From contig BMSM01000006.1 in assembly GCA_014649155.1 (NCBI GenBank), forward strand, positions 1 through 64,000: a DNA stretch of 64,000 nucleotides. The letters run 5' to 3'. Source of the stretch: Streptomyces griseoviridis (GTDB taxonomy: Bacteria > Actinomycetota > Actinomycetes > Streptomycetales > Streptomycetaceae). Every line of letters starts with the position of its first letter. Within the stretch, counting starts at the first letter, position 1. The notes beneath the pieces are model-generated. The model was given only the letters and a program-made list of their open reading frames with translations. It was not told the DNA's origin and searched no databases. Both the position numbers and the translations under genes were made by a program. Below, in pieces: positions 52,778-61,379 of the stretch.

Positions 52778-53140
52778 CTACCTGTCGTCGGGGTTCACCG
52801 GGTCGACGCGCCCCTCGGGCGGTTCGCCGTCCTCCACCTCGCGGCGGTTGGTCCGCCAGGCCTCCACGGCTCCCTTGACCTGGTCGAGCAGGTCCCGGAT
52901 CACCACGGACGCGGCGCCCGACACCACCGCCACGACGATCTCCATGCCGACGCCCATCGGCGCCCCGGACTCGTCGGCGCTCGGCCGCTCATGGATGCGC
53001 AGCCGGCCCGCGCGGACCAGCTCGTCCAGCGGCTTCTCCCGCTCCAGCCACTTGCGCAGCGCCCCGATGTCACTCTCGGTGGCGGTCCCGTCCAGCCGTA
53101 CCCGGATGTCCCGTGTGGCCACTTCGTCCCCCTCAGCCAT
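52778..53140 (-). CDS. EACC1 effector-associated adaptor
   Basis: A 120-residue product. The N-terminal strand-helix pattern (IRVRLDGTATESDIGALRKW, then GRLRIHERPS) and the following hydrophobic helix (GVGMEIVVAVVSGAASVVIR) match EACC1, a small constant component found with caspases, trypsins and related effectors in actinobacterial conflict systems. The C-terminus is shorter than usual and ends in an acidic tail. It starts 66 bases after the upstream gene and ends 4 bases before the caspase start. Confidence 0.78.
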   Translation of the reverse strand: MAEGDEVATRDIRVRLDGTATESDIGALRKWLEREKPLDELVRAGRLRIHERPSADESGAPMGVGMEIVVAVVSGAASVVIRDLLDQVKGAVEAWRTNRREVEDGEPPEGRVDPVNPDDR

Positions 53141-53206
53141 AACTCACCATCATGGCAGCGGGGTTGCGTTCGGGGGAGGGTCCGTGCACCACTGTTGCGC
53201 GCGGGA

Positions 53207-54271
53207 TCAGCCCTGCGTCTGCAACTGGTCCAACTGCCGTCGTACGTGGTCCAGGGCGCCCGCACGCCGGCCCGGCACCCGGCTCCGCAGCTCGGCGAGG
53301 ACCTGGCCCAGCTCACGGGCCCGGCGCGGGTCGCGGATCTGCCCCCACTGGTGGTGGGCCCGGTCCACGGCGGCCTCCACGGCGGGCGCGTCCGCCGCCT
53401 GCCCCGCGTTGAGCCGGGACCGCGCCACCGTCAGCCAGCCCAGGCAGCTGCGCACCGGGTCCCCGGCGAACATCGCCAGGTCGGCCCGGACCTCCGTCCA
53501 GTGCAGGGCGTCCTCGGAGGCCGGGCCGTGCGCGTAGACGGCGTCCCGCTCGTGGGCGGCGGCGAGCGCGTCGGCGTCCGCGTGCCGGCCGGCCTGCACC
53601 GCGGCGGCGACGGCGGCGTGCGGGTCACCGGCCGCCGGGCCCGGCACCGTCAGGACCAGGTCGGCGCTCCGGCCGCCGTCCTCGGCGGCGCTGCGGGCCA
53701 GCGCCTGCTGGTGCAGGTCGCCGGGCGGCGGCCGGTGCCCGCTGCGCAGGATCGTCGCGACGCCGCGCATGTACGTCGGGACGGCCGGGCCGCGCCGGGG
53801 CGGGGGCGCGACCCGGCCGTAGACGGCGTTGTCGCGCCCGCAGTCCAGGGGGTTGCGCCGGAGCCACTCCCAGGTCTCCTGGTCGGCGTGGAGATCGAGC
53901 AGCAGGGTGGTCGCGCCGGTCGGCCGCAGCCGCAGCTCCTCCTTGATCCAGTGCCAGGGCAGGGCGGTGTAGCGGACGGTGGCCGGGGTGGTGCGGGCCA
54001 GCGCGAGGTGGGGCAGGTGCTGGCGGCGGTCGGTCTGGAGCTGCCCGGTGACGTACACGGTCAGCGGGCCGGGGGCCGCGGCGGCGGCCCGGAGCCGGGT
54101 GAGGACGGCCTGCGGGTCGAGCGGGTCGGCCAGTTCGATGACGTTGGCGGTGTCCGTCCCCGACAGGACCGGGGGCGGCACCGCCGCGAGGACGGGGAGC
54201 ACCGAGGCCGCGTCCACCAGGCGTCCTTTGCCCACGGGCGACGCCGCGAGCAGCAGCACGGTTCCGGGCAT
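53207..54271 (-). CDS. Degenerate caspase-like protein with helical C-terminus
   Basis: A 354-residue product. Residues about 1-185 align in order with a caspase fold: PGTVLLLAASPVGKGRLVDA, PLTVYVTGQLQ (where active caspases have the GHG His), YTALPWHWIKEELR, then TTLLLDLHADQETW (where the catalytic Cys should be). Both catalytic residues are absent, so it is probably an inactive partner. The C-terminus (about 200-354) is helical and Ala/Arg-rich. First gene of the EACC1-caspase operon. The caspase assignment is from motif order and could be wrong. Confidence 0.7.
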   Translation of the reverse strand: MPGTVLLLAASPVGKGRLVDAASVLPVLAAVPPPVLSGTDTANVIELADPLDPQAVLTRLRAAAAAPGPLTVYVTGQLQTDRRQHLPHLALARTTPATVRYTALPWHWIKEELRLRPTGATTLLLDLHADQETWEWLRRNPLDCGRDNAVYGRVAPPPRRGPAVPTYMRGVATILRSGHRPPPGDLHQQALARSAAEDGGRSADLVLTVPGPAAGDPHAAVAAAVQAGRHADADALAAAHERDAVYAHGPASEDALHWTEVRADLAMFAGDPVRSCLGWLTVARSRLNAGQAADAPAVEAAVDRAHHQWGQIRDPRRARELGQVLAELRSRVPGRRAGALDHVRRQLDQLQTQG

Positions 54272-55775
54272 GTCCCCTCCCCCTGTCGATCACGTACGTC
54301 AGCACGGTAACCGGTGCGGGTGCGAAGGGGGGTATCCGGCGGGAAAGTACGGTTCCCTGCGGGGCCTGCCTGTGCGGTGCTCCGTCGGCCGGCCCCGGGT
54401 TCCGTCGGGGCTGACCGCGCCGTTCCCCGCGCCCCTGGCGGCGCGTCCCCGGCGGTGTGCCGGGGGCGCCCCAGCCCTCCCCGCGGCCCCGGGGCGTGCC
54501 CTCAGCGGCGTTGAGGGGTTCCGGTGGTTTCTCGGCCGTTCCCGGGCGGCGTTGGGGGGTCCAGGGGGGCTGCCGGCGTCGGGGTTGTCTGCCGTCGCCG
54601 CCGCGACGGACCGCGAAGACCGTCGTGTCGTCGTCCAGCCGGCCCCCGCAGTGCCGCAGCGTGCCGTCGCGTACGAGGCGTACCAGGCGGCGCGGTTCGG
54701 TGACCTTGGCGTCGAGGGCGACGCCCCGGGCGACCTCCTCGGCGTGCCGGTAGAAGCAGCCCTGCCGGTCCCGCGCCTCCGTCACCCCGTCCGTGACCAG
54801 CAGGAGCGTCTCGTCGGCGGCCAGCGGCAGCCGGCACACCGGCGGCGGGCCGGTGCCCAGTTCGGCCAAGCCCAGCGGCAGCCCGCCGGTGACCGGCAGT
54901 TCCCGCACGCCGTGCGGGCCGACCGCGAGCGGTGCCTCGTGCCCGAAGACGACGGTGTCGATCGCGCCCGGCGCGTCCGGCGGGAAGCCGACCAGCACGG
55001 CCGTCGCGAACCGGTCGCCGTCGGACCGCCCGAGGGCCGCGGTGTGCGTCCGGTGCCGCGTCATCCGCGCCTCCAGCCGCTCGGCGACCGTCGCGAGGTC
55101 CGGCTCGTGGTATCCCGCCTCGCGGAACGCCCCGAGCAGCGCCGCCGCCGTCTCCACCGCGCCCAGCCCCTTGCCCTGCACGTCACCGATGAGGACGCGG
55201 GTGCCGTGCGGGCCGGGCTGGATGTCGTAGAAGTCGCCGCCGACCCGCGCCTCGGCGTCCGCGGCGAGATAGACGGCGGCGTGGTCGAGGCCGCCCCAGC
55301 CGGGCGGCAGCGGACGCAGCACCGCCCGGCGGGTGGTGTCGGCGACGTCCCGGATGTGCAGCATGCGCCGCTCGCCGCGCACCCGCAGCACACAGGCCAG
55401 TACGGCCAGCAGCCCGCCGACGGCCACGAGGATGAAGTCGGGCAGCCCGCTCTGGTACTGGTGCGGCCAGGCGCTGTCCACGCTGTAGTACGTGACGACC
55501 GCGAGGACCGCGTAGACCGCCGTCCCCCACACCCCGCAGAGCGCGGCGGCGATCCCGGGCACCAGCACGATCCAGGAGATCATCCGGAACTGCCCGCTGG
55601 TGTTGGCGTCGGCCACCGCGACGCCCACCAGCAGCAGCAGCGGCGGCACCCAGCTCACGCTCCGGCCGCCCACCCGCACCAGCTGGTGCCGGTGCACGGC
55701 GTCCGGGTCGGCGGAGAGCCGGCCGAGTCCTCCCGGCCGGCCGCCGGACGGCCTGAAACGGACGCGACCCCTCAC
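53625..55775 (-). CDS. Membrane-anchored SpoIIE/PP2C phosphatase with anomalous 3' end
   Basis: From GTG at 55775: four or five N-terminal membrane helices (VPPLLLLVGVAVADAN, RMISWIVLVPGIAAALCGVW, FILVAVGGLLAVLACVL), then a PP2C domain with GGDFYDIQPG, VLIGDVQGKGLGAVE and LLLVTDGVTEARD, ending near 54600 (LDDDTTVFAVRRGG). After this the frame has no stop until 53625, giving about 325 extra low-complexity residues that overlap the caspase-like gene by 647 bases. A nearby frame has a TGA at 54502, so the true stop was probably lost by a frameshift. Confidence 0.72.
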   Translation of the reverse strand: MRGRVRFRPSGGRPGGLGRLSADPDAVHRHQLVRVGGRSVSWVPPLLLLVGVAVADANTSGQFRMISWIVLVPGIAAALCGVWGTAVYAVLAVVTYYSVDSAWPHQYQSGLPDFILVAVGGLLAVLACVLRVRGERRMLHIRDVADTTRRAVLRPLPPGWGGLDHAAVYLAADAEARVGGDFYDIQPGPHGTRVLIGDVQGKGLGAVETAAALLGAFREAGYHEPDLATVAERLEARMTRHRTHTAALGRSDGDRFATAVLVGFPPDAPGAIDTVVFGHEAPLAVGPHGVRELPVTGGLPLGLAELGTGPPPVCRLPLAADETLLLVTDGVTEARDRQGCFYRHAEEVARGVALDAKVTEPRRLVRLVRDGTLRHCGGRLDDDTTVFAVRRGGDGRQPRRRQPPWTPQRRPGTAEKPPEPLNAAEGTPRGRGEGWGAPGTPPGTRRQGRGERRGQPRRNPGPADGAPHRQAPQGTVLSRRIPPFAPAPVTVLTYVIDRGRGHARNRAAARGVARGQRTPGGRGLGAPRPRGGAAPGPVGDGHRQRHRTGRPARPAGRPHPAPGRRRGPRPADRVRHRAAPDRPPPAPAPPRAGPHHPGHRPLHRPALALDQGGAAAAADRRDHPAARSPRRPGDLGVAPAQPPGLRARQRRLRPGRAPAPARPGRPDVHARRRDDPAQRAPAAARRPAPAGAGPQRRRGRRPERRPGPDGAGPGGR

Positions 55776-55880
55776 CCGCCCAGCGAAGCACGCGCCCCTG
55801 CCCCCCGCATCCTGAGTTGCCCGCGCGCGGGAGCGGGTGTGCCCTGGTACACGGGGGCCAGGAGAGAGAGGAGCGCCCTC

Positions 55881-56342
55881 ATGGCGCACGCGGAAACCAC
55901 GACCGACCCGACGCCGAGCCGGACCGGACAGGGCCGTACGACGCCGTCGACGCCGGACGTCTTCGGCCCCCGGACCCACCTGGTGGCGAAGTGGCTGGTG
56001 CCCGTCCTGCTCGCGCTGGTCTTCGGCTGGTGGGCCGCGGCCAACCGGCGGCACGGCACCGGGATAACCGGCGGCAACATGCTCTTCGGCTGGCTGAGCG
56101 CCCTCGTGTTCCTGATCCTTTACGTCGCCGTCCGCGAGATCGCCGTACGGCTGCGGCGCGAACAGCACGCCCTGCTCTGGGCCGCGTTCACCGGCTCCGC
56201 CGTCGGGTTCCTGGTCTACCAGTCGGGCCGGAGCCTCATCCAGTCCGCGGGGATCGGCCTGGCGGTCGCTGCGGGCATGTTCCTGATGGCCTTCTACCGC
56301 TACTACACCCATGAGGACGCGACCGGCCGGCGTCTCACCTGA
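55881..56342 (+). CDS. Four-helix membrane protein of unknown function
   Basis: A 153-residue product; ATG at 55881 has GAGAGAGGAG upstream. After a 35-residue Thr/Pro-rich cytoplasmic leader come four hydrophobic helices (LVPVLLALVFGWWAA, MLFGWLSALVFLILYVAV, LLWAAFTGSAVGFLVYQ, GIGLAVAAGMFLMAF) and a short polar tail. No family was recognised. It diverges from the phosphatase gene. Confidence 0.75.
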   Translation: MAHAETTTDPTPSRTGQGRTTPSTPDVFGPRTHLVAKWLVPVLLALVFGWWAAANRRHGTGITGGNMLFGWLSALVFLILYVAVREIAVRLRREQHALLWAAFTGSAVGFLVYQSGRSLIQSAGIGLAVAAGMFLMAFYRYYTHEDATGRRLT

Positions 56343-56360
56343 CCGGCCGCGTCCGCGCGC

Positions 56361-56726
56361 TCAGTGGCCGGTGGGCAGGGGCCGGGGGCAGTCCGGCACC
56401 CACCGGCCGTGGGTGTCGATCCAGGCGGCGCTCGCCCAGCCTCCGGTGGCCTCCAGCCAGTACCAGTAGGGGTTGCCGCTGACGTCCTGTCCCTCCACGG
56501 CGCACCGGACGCGGTCCCGGGTGCCGGGCGCGAGCCGGTCGACGGCGGCGGAGTGACTGGTGGGTGCCTCGCGCACGGCGAGGGCGGTGGGTGAGGTGAC
56601 GGTGCCCAGCACGGGTCCGTCACCGGTCACCGCGCCCGTGGCCGCCGCGCCCGTGGTGGTGGCGGCGAGGACACCGCCGCTGAACAGGGCCGCGACCAGG
56701 GCCCGCAGAACCGGGGTACTGCGCAT
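56361..56726 (-). CDS. Secreted SH3b-type protein
   Basis: A 121-residue product. ATG at 56726 is preferred because GGAGG lies upstream at suitable spacing. A signal peptide occupies residues 1-28 (LRALVAALFSGGVLAATTTG). The rest resembles a bacterial SH3 domain (TSPTALAVREAPTSHSAAVD, RVRCAVEGQDVSGNPYWYWL, WASAAWIDTHGRWVPDC). Two Cys (about residues 77 and 115) could form a disulfide. It probably binds cell wall or a ligand outside the cell. Confidence 0.8.
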   Translation of the reverse strand: MRSTPVLRALVAALFSGGVLAATTTGAAATGAVTGDGPVLGTVTSPTALAVREAPTSHSAAVDRLAPGTRDRVRCAVEGQDVSGNPYWYWLEATGGWASAAWIDTHGRWVPDCPRPLPTGH

Positions 56727-56888
56727 GATCGCCTCCATTCTCCCCCGCTCCAGGAAACACCCGTACGGGTGAACCCTCCACCGGAGCCGCCGGCCGCCCC
56801 GGTCCCGGGCGTCCCGCGAACGCCCCCACCCGCCGGGCCGCGCGGCGCCCCCCTCCCGGCTCAAGCCGTACGCCCACCTGCACGCACC

Positions 56889-57878
56889 ATGCTGGCCCTC
56901 ACCCCTCGCCCCCCGTTCCCTGGAACCGTGCACCCACCCACCCGCACCCCCCGCCTCCGCACCACCCTCGCGGCCGTTCTCCTCACCCTCGCCTGCCTCC
57001 TCACCCCCTGCGCCGCCCTCGCCGCCTGGGCCGTCCACGGGCTGACCGACACCCGCCGCCACGCCGACGCCATGGCCCCCCTCGCCACCGACCCCCGCGT
57101 CCGGGACGCCGTCGCGGACACCGTCCGGGACGCCGTCTTCGCCCAGCTCGGCGCCCACCCCGACGCGGTGGCCACCGGCGCCGGCGCCCCGCGGCAGACC
57201 GCCCGCGCGTTCGTGCACGACGCCGCCCGCTCCTTCACCCGTACCAGGGCCTTCCGCGCGGGCTGGGACACGGCGCACCGCACCGTCCACGCCGCCCTGG
57301 TCCGCGCCCTGCGCGATCCCGGGCCCCGCCGCTCCCGCCCCGTCACCGTCGACCTCGCCCCCGTCACCGCCCGTGTCAAGCACCAGCTCGCCCTCGACCA
57401 CGTCCCGTTCGCCCACCGCATCCCCGTACGGCACACCACCGTCACCGTGCTCGGCGCCGCCGAGACGGACCGGCTGAGGAAGGGCTACCGCGTGCTCGAC
57501 GTCGCCGCCCGCTGGCTCCCCCTCGCCGCCGTCGCCTGCGCCCTCGCCGGGATCACCGTCGCCGCCTGCCGGCGGCACGCCGTCACCGCCGCCGGTCTCG
57601 GCACCGCCCTCGGCGGCGCGCTGCTCGGCCTCGCCGTGACGATCGGCCGCCGGCTCACCCTGTCCGAGCTGCCGGGCGCGGTCCACGGCCCGGCAGCCGG
57701 AGCGGTCTACGACGCCCTCACCGCCGGCCTGCGCAGCGCCGCCTGGCTGCTGGTCGCCCTCGGTCTCGGCACCGCCCTCGTCTCCTGGCTCACCGGCCGC
57801 CTCGCCCGCCGCCGGCCGTCCGTGGTTTCCTCATCGGGGGAAGTCGGGGAACTTTCCGATCGCGCTCCCCGTCTTTGA
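56889..57878 (+). CDS. Integral membrane protein with extracytoplasmic domain
   Basis: A 329-residue product if ATG 56889 is used; the frame is open back to GTG 56769 and another GTG lies at 56928, so the start is uncertain. Membrane helix 1 is about residues 28-52 (LAAVLLTLACLLTPCAAL). A large polar domain follows (VRDAVADTVRDAVFAQLGAH, AFVHDAARSFTRTRAFRAGW), then two or three C-terminal helices. It is conserved-looking but of unknown function. Confidence 0.7.
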   Translation: MLALTPRPPFPGTVHPPTRTPRLRTTLAAVLLTLACLLTPCAALAAWAVHGLTDTRRHADAMAPLATDPRVRDAVADTVRDAVFAQLGAHPDAVATGAGAPRQTARAFVHDAARSFTRTRAFRAGWDTAHRTVHAALVRALRDPGPRRSRPVTVDLAPVTARVKHQLALDHVPFAHRIPVRHTTVTVLGAAETDRLRKGYRVLDVAARWLPLAAVACALAGITVAACRRHAVTAAGLGTALGGALLGLAVTIGRRLTLSELPGAVHGPAAGAVYDALTAGLRSAAWLLVALGLGTALVSWLTGRLARRRPSVVSSSGEVGELSDRAPRL

Positions 57879-57966
57879 CTGGGGACCCGGGGCCCCCACC
57901 GCGCTGTGCCGCGCCCGCCGCCCCCTGACCACGTACGACGCGCAGCACCGAGCGGAAGGCCGGGAC

Positions 57967-58971
57967 TTGAACACGGACACCAGGGCCGCCGCCTGGGCGG
58001 TCCCCCGTCACGTACGTCGCAGACGGGCCGGCCGCCGGGCCGCCCTCACCTGCGCGTTCCTCCTGTTCGCGGGCCTCAGCGTGGTCCTGGGCTGCCGTAC
58101 CGCCGACACCGACGGCGTCACGCCCGTACCGCAGTTGCTCGCGTTTCTGCCCTGGCTGCTGATACCCCTGGGCGTCGCGCTCGTCATCGCCCTCTACACC
58201 CACTGGTGGAGCGGCGTGCTCTGGGCCGTGGTGCTGCTCGGCCTGCTGGCCTGGTTCCTCCAGCCCTACGGCAGGACCGGCGACCCGGTCGGCCCGGCCG
58301 TCGCCGAGCTGCGCGTACTGACCTCGAACGTCGAGTTCGGGAAGGGCACCGGCGCCCTGGTCGGGGCCGTCCGCCGGGAGAAACCCGACCTCGTCTTCGT
58401 CCAGGAGTGCGAGAGCACCTGCGCCACGCTGCTCCGGGCCGAGTTGGGCGGGACCTACCCGCACCGGCGGGCCGTCGAGGGCGACGGCTCGAAGGGCTCC
58501 GTCATCCTCAGCCGCTTCCCGCTGACCTCCGCCAAGGGCGTCGAGGCCACCCTGGGCATGCCCGCCGCCGTCGCGGAGATCGGCGGTCTCGACGTACGGC
58601 TCCAGCTCGCCCACCCGATGCCGCCGCTGCCCGGACAGACCGGCGTCTGGGCCCGCGAACTGGACGCGCTGCACGACGTCGTCGCCCGCGACGACAAGAC
58701 CCCCACCCTGGTCGCCGGCGACTTCAACGCCTCCCAGGACCACGCCGCGTTCCGCCCGCTGCTCGACGCCGGCCTGCGCGACGCGGCCCGGCTGGCCGGC
58801 TCCGGCCGCACCCCGAGCTGGCCGGCCGCGACCCTCCCGGCGTTCGGCGTCCAGATCGACCACGTGCTGGTCTCGGAGGACTTCACCTCCCGCGACGCCC
58901 GCTTCCTCGACCTCGACGGCACCGACCACCGGGCCCTGCTCGTCGACCTCACCCTGGGCCGGGCCGGCTGA
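57967..58971 (+). CDS. Membrane endonuclease/exonuclease/phosphatase-family protein
   Basis: A 334-residue product starting with TTG at 57967, with GGAAGG upstream. Three membrane helices (about residues 25-45, 58-78 and 83-102) precede an EEP domain (about 115-330). Catalytic motifs are LTSNVEFG (Asn), FVQECES (Glu), VAGDFNAS (Asp-x-Asn) and GTDHRALLVD (Asp-His). The active site should face outside the cell, as in VanJ-type or phospholipid-phosphatase relatives that act on undecaprenyl or lipid substrates. Confidence 0.9.
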   Translation: MNTDTRAAAWAVPRHVRRRRAGRRAALTCAFLLFAGLSVVLGCRTADTDGVTPVPQLLAFLPWLLIPLGVALVIALYTHWWSGVLWAVVLLGLLAWFLQPYGRTGDPVGPAVAELRVLTSNVEFGKGTGALVGAVRREKPDLVFVQECESTCATLLRAELGGTYPHRRAVEGDGSKGSVILSRFPLTSAKGVEATLGMPAAVAEIGGLDVRLQLAHPMPPLPGQTGVWARELDALHDVVARDDKTPTLVAGDFNASQDHAAFRPLLDAGLRDAARLAGSGRTPSWPAATLPAFGVQIDHVLVSEDFTSRDARFLDLDGTDHRALLVDLTLGRAG

Positions 58972-59005
58972 CCCGCCGGGCCGGCCCGGGGTGGTCACCG
59001 GTCCG

Positions 59006-61090
59006 TCAGACGCCGATGTCGGAGCCGTCCGCGCGCCACACCGCCACGACGGCCGGCCGCACGATCTTCCCCGGCCCGTCGGGCCAGGTGCTGGCCGGCT
59101 TCTCGACCGAGGCGCCGTCCACCTCGCCCGGGTGCTGCACGGCGACCAGCACCCGCCGGTCCTGCACGAGCGGACCGCAGGTCTCGGCGCCGGTCGGCAC
59201 GGTCAGGAACTGCTTCAGCTCACCGCGTCGCTCCCCGGCCGTGGCGACGCCGAAGAGGCCGTCGTGGGTGCCGAGCGCGTTGCCGTCGGTGGAGATCCAC
59301 AGGTTGCCGTGATCGTCGAAGGCCACGTTGTCCGGGCAGGAGATCGGGCTGACGTTCTCCTTGGGGAAGCCCGCGAAGTACGTCGCCGGGTCCTCCGGGT
59401 CACCGGCGACCAGGAACAGCGACCAGCCGAACTCCAGGCTGTCCGCCCGGTTGCGGTGCTCGGTCAGCTCCAGGACGTGCCCGTGCTTGTTGGCGTTGCG
59501 CGGGTTGGCCTCGTCGGCCGGGGCGTTGGAGCCGGCACCGCGGTTGCTGTTGTTGGTCAGGGCGACGTAGACCTTGCCGGTCTTCGGCGACGGCTCGATG
59601 TCCTCGGGCCGGTCCATCTTGGTCGCGCCGACCTTGTCACCGGCGAGCCGCGTGAAGACGCACACCTCCTCGGCGCTCATCCCGTCCACGTGCGAGACGG
59701 CACCGTCCGCGTCCGCCGTGACCAGCGGGATCCAGACACCGCTGCCGTCGAACTCGCCGTCGGCCGGCAGCTTCCCCGTGCCGTCGATCTCGATCGCCGG
59801 GGAGTCGCCGGTCAGCTTGGCGACGTACAGCGTCCCCTCGTCGAGCAGCGACAGGTTGTGCTCGCGCGCCGCCCGCGACGAGCCCTTCTTCATCCGCTTG
59901 CCGCCGACGAACTTGTAGAAGTAGTCGAACCGCTCGTCGTCCCCGGTGTAGACGACGGGACGCCCGTCCGGGGTGAGCCGCACGGTGGCCGCCTCGTGCT
60001 TGAACCGGCCGAGCAGGGTGTGCTTGCGGGGCGTGGAGTCCGGGTCGTACGGGTCCAGCTCGACGACGTACCCGAAGCGGTGCACCTCGTTGGGCTCCCG
60101 CGCGACGTCGAAGCGCTTGTCGAACCGCTCCCACTTGCGCTCGGTGGCGCCGGTGCCGATGCCGTACCGCTTGTCGGTGGCGCGGGAGCTGTTGGCGAAG
60201 TACTGGTTGAAGTTCTCCTCGCCGTGCAGCGTGGTGCCCCACGGGGTGGTGCCGCCGGAGCAGTTGTTCAGGGTGCCGAGCACCGTGCGGCCGGTGCGGT
60301 CGGCGGAGGTCTTCAGCAGGTCGGAGCCGGCCGCCGGGCCGGTCAGCCGGAACGCGGTGGTGGCGGTGACACGCCGGTTGAGGTGGTGCCGGGGTACGGC
60401 GGTCAGCGCGCCGGTGCGCCGGTCCTCCTCGACCACGACGGCGGACAGGCCGTGCGCGGCCCAGGCGATCTCGACCTGCTCGCGGGTCGGGTTCGCGGCG
60501 TCGTACCCGCGGAACATGAGGACCTCGTCGGTGTACTCGTGGTTGGCCACGAGCAGCTGCCGGCCGCGCTCCCCCGGCAGGGGCAGCAGCGCGAGGAAGT
60601 CGTTGTTGTACCCGAACTGGCCGGCCTGGGCCTTGGCGGTCTGCCGCTCCGGGTCGAAGGCGGGCGCGCCGCGCAGGATGGGCTCGCCCCAGCGGATGAC
60701 GACGTTCTGCCGGTAGCCGTCCGGCACGGTGACCGCGTCGTTCTTGTTGGGCGCCACCGGCGTGAACCGCAGCCCGCGCGCGCCCTTCGGTTTCACCGGG
60801 CGCCCGTGGCCGTGCCCCTTGCCGGCCACCGGCGCGGCCTGCGCCGACCCGGTGCCGCCGACGGTGACCGCGCCGGCGCCCGCCGCGACGACGGTGACTG
60901 CGGCGGCGGCCCGCATCATCGAGCGGCGGCCGATCGCGCCGGCAATGACATCACCGACGTACTCGTTGTCACTGGTGTTGGGCACCTCGTGGAAGCAGGC
61001 GTCGCCGCACCGGAAGCGGCAGGTCATGGCGGACCGGCCGCCGGGGTGAGAACCGGACGGGGTTCCGATCAACGGCAACAGCTTGCGCAC
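59006..61090 (-). CDS. phoX: PhoX-family alkaline phosphatase
   Basis: A 694-residue product. A twin-arginine signal is visible (IGRRSMMRAAAAVTVVAAG, about residues 53-72). The PhoX domain carries VANHEYTDEVLMF, LNNCSGGTTPWGTTLHGEEN, GRFKHEAATV and PENVSPISCPDNVAFDDHGN-like segments, typical of the calcium/iron phosphatases that release phosphate from organic esters outside the cell. A PHO box lies about 80 bases upstream, so PhoP control is expected. Confidence 0.95.
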   Translation of the reverse strand: MRKLLPLIGTPSGSHPGGRSAMTCRFRCGDACFHEVPNTSDNEYVGDVIAGAIGRRSMMRAAAAVTVVAAGAGAVTVGGTGSAQAAPVAGKGHGHGRPVKPKGARGLRFTPVAPNKNDAVTVPDGYRQNVVIRWGEPILRGAPAFDPERQTAKAQAGQFGYNNDFLALLPLPGERGRQLLVANHEYTDEVLMFRGYDAANPTREQVEIAWAAHGLSAVVVEEDRRTGALTAVPRHHLNRRVTATTAFRLTGPAAGSDLLKTSADRTGRTVLGTLNNCSGGTTPWGTTLHGEENFNQYFANSSRATDKRYGIGTGATERKWERFDKRFDVAREPNEVHRFGYVVELDPYDPDSTPRKHTLLGRFKHEAATVRLTPDGRPVVYTGDDERFDYFYKFVGGKRMKKGSSRAAREHNLSLLDEGTLYVAKLTGDSPAIEIDGTGKLPADGEFDGSGVWIPLVTADADGAVSHVDGMSAEEVCVFTRLAGDKVGATKMDRPEDIEPSPKTGKVYVALTNNSNRGAGSNAPADEANPRNANKHGHVLELTEHRNRADSLEFGWSLFLVAGDPEDPATYFAGFPKENVSPISCPDNVAFDDHGNLWISTDGNALGTHDGLFGVATAGERRGELKQFLTVPTGAETCGPLVQDRRVLVAVQHPGEVDGASVEKPASTWPDGPGKIVRPAVVAVWRADGSDIGV

Positions 61091-61170
61091 TTCGCACTCC
61101 CATGTGGATGCCCTGGTGTTTCCTTGGTGTCAGCGTGACCGTAGGGGTACATATGTGCGGCTGCCGGGCG

Positions 61171-61194
61171 CCCGAATGAACAGGGCGTGAACCC
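61171..61194 (-). promoter_or_regulatory. PHO box upstream of phoX
   Basis: On the minus strand two 11-base direct repeats, GGTTCACGCCC and TGTTCATTCGG, match the Streptomyces PhoP-binding pattern (GTTCA core). It lies 81-104 bases upstream of the phoX start and is correctly oriented. Confidence 0.8.
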
Positions 61195-61379
61195 ACGGCG
61201 TCCGGGGGGACGTCGACCGGGATCGCGGTGCGTTCCGCACGGGGGCCGAATGCGACCCTTGACGCGGGCGCGTCCGCTGTGCCAGACCCGGCCCGGGGAG
61301 GGCGGCGGAGGCCGCTAACCTTACGTGTCCGTCCTGGCCAGGGATTGACGGGCTTCAACTCATGCGAAGGGTTGCGCAC

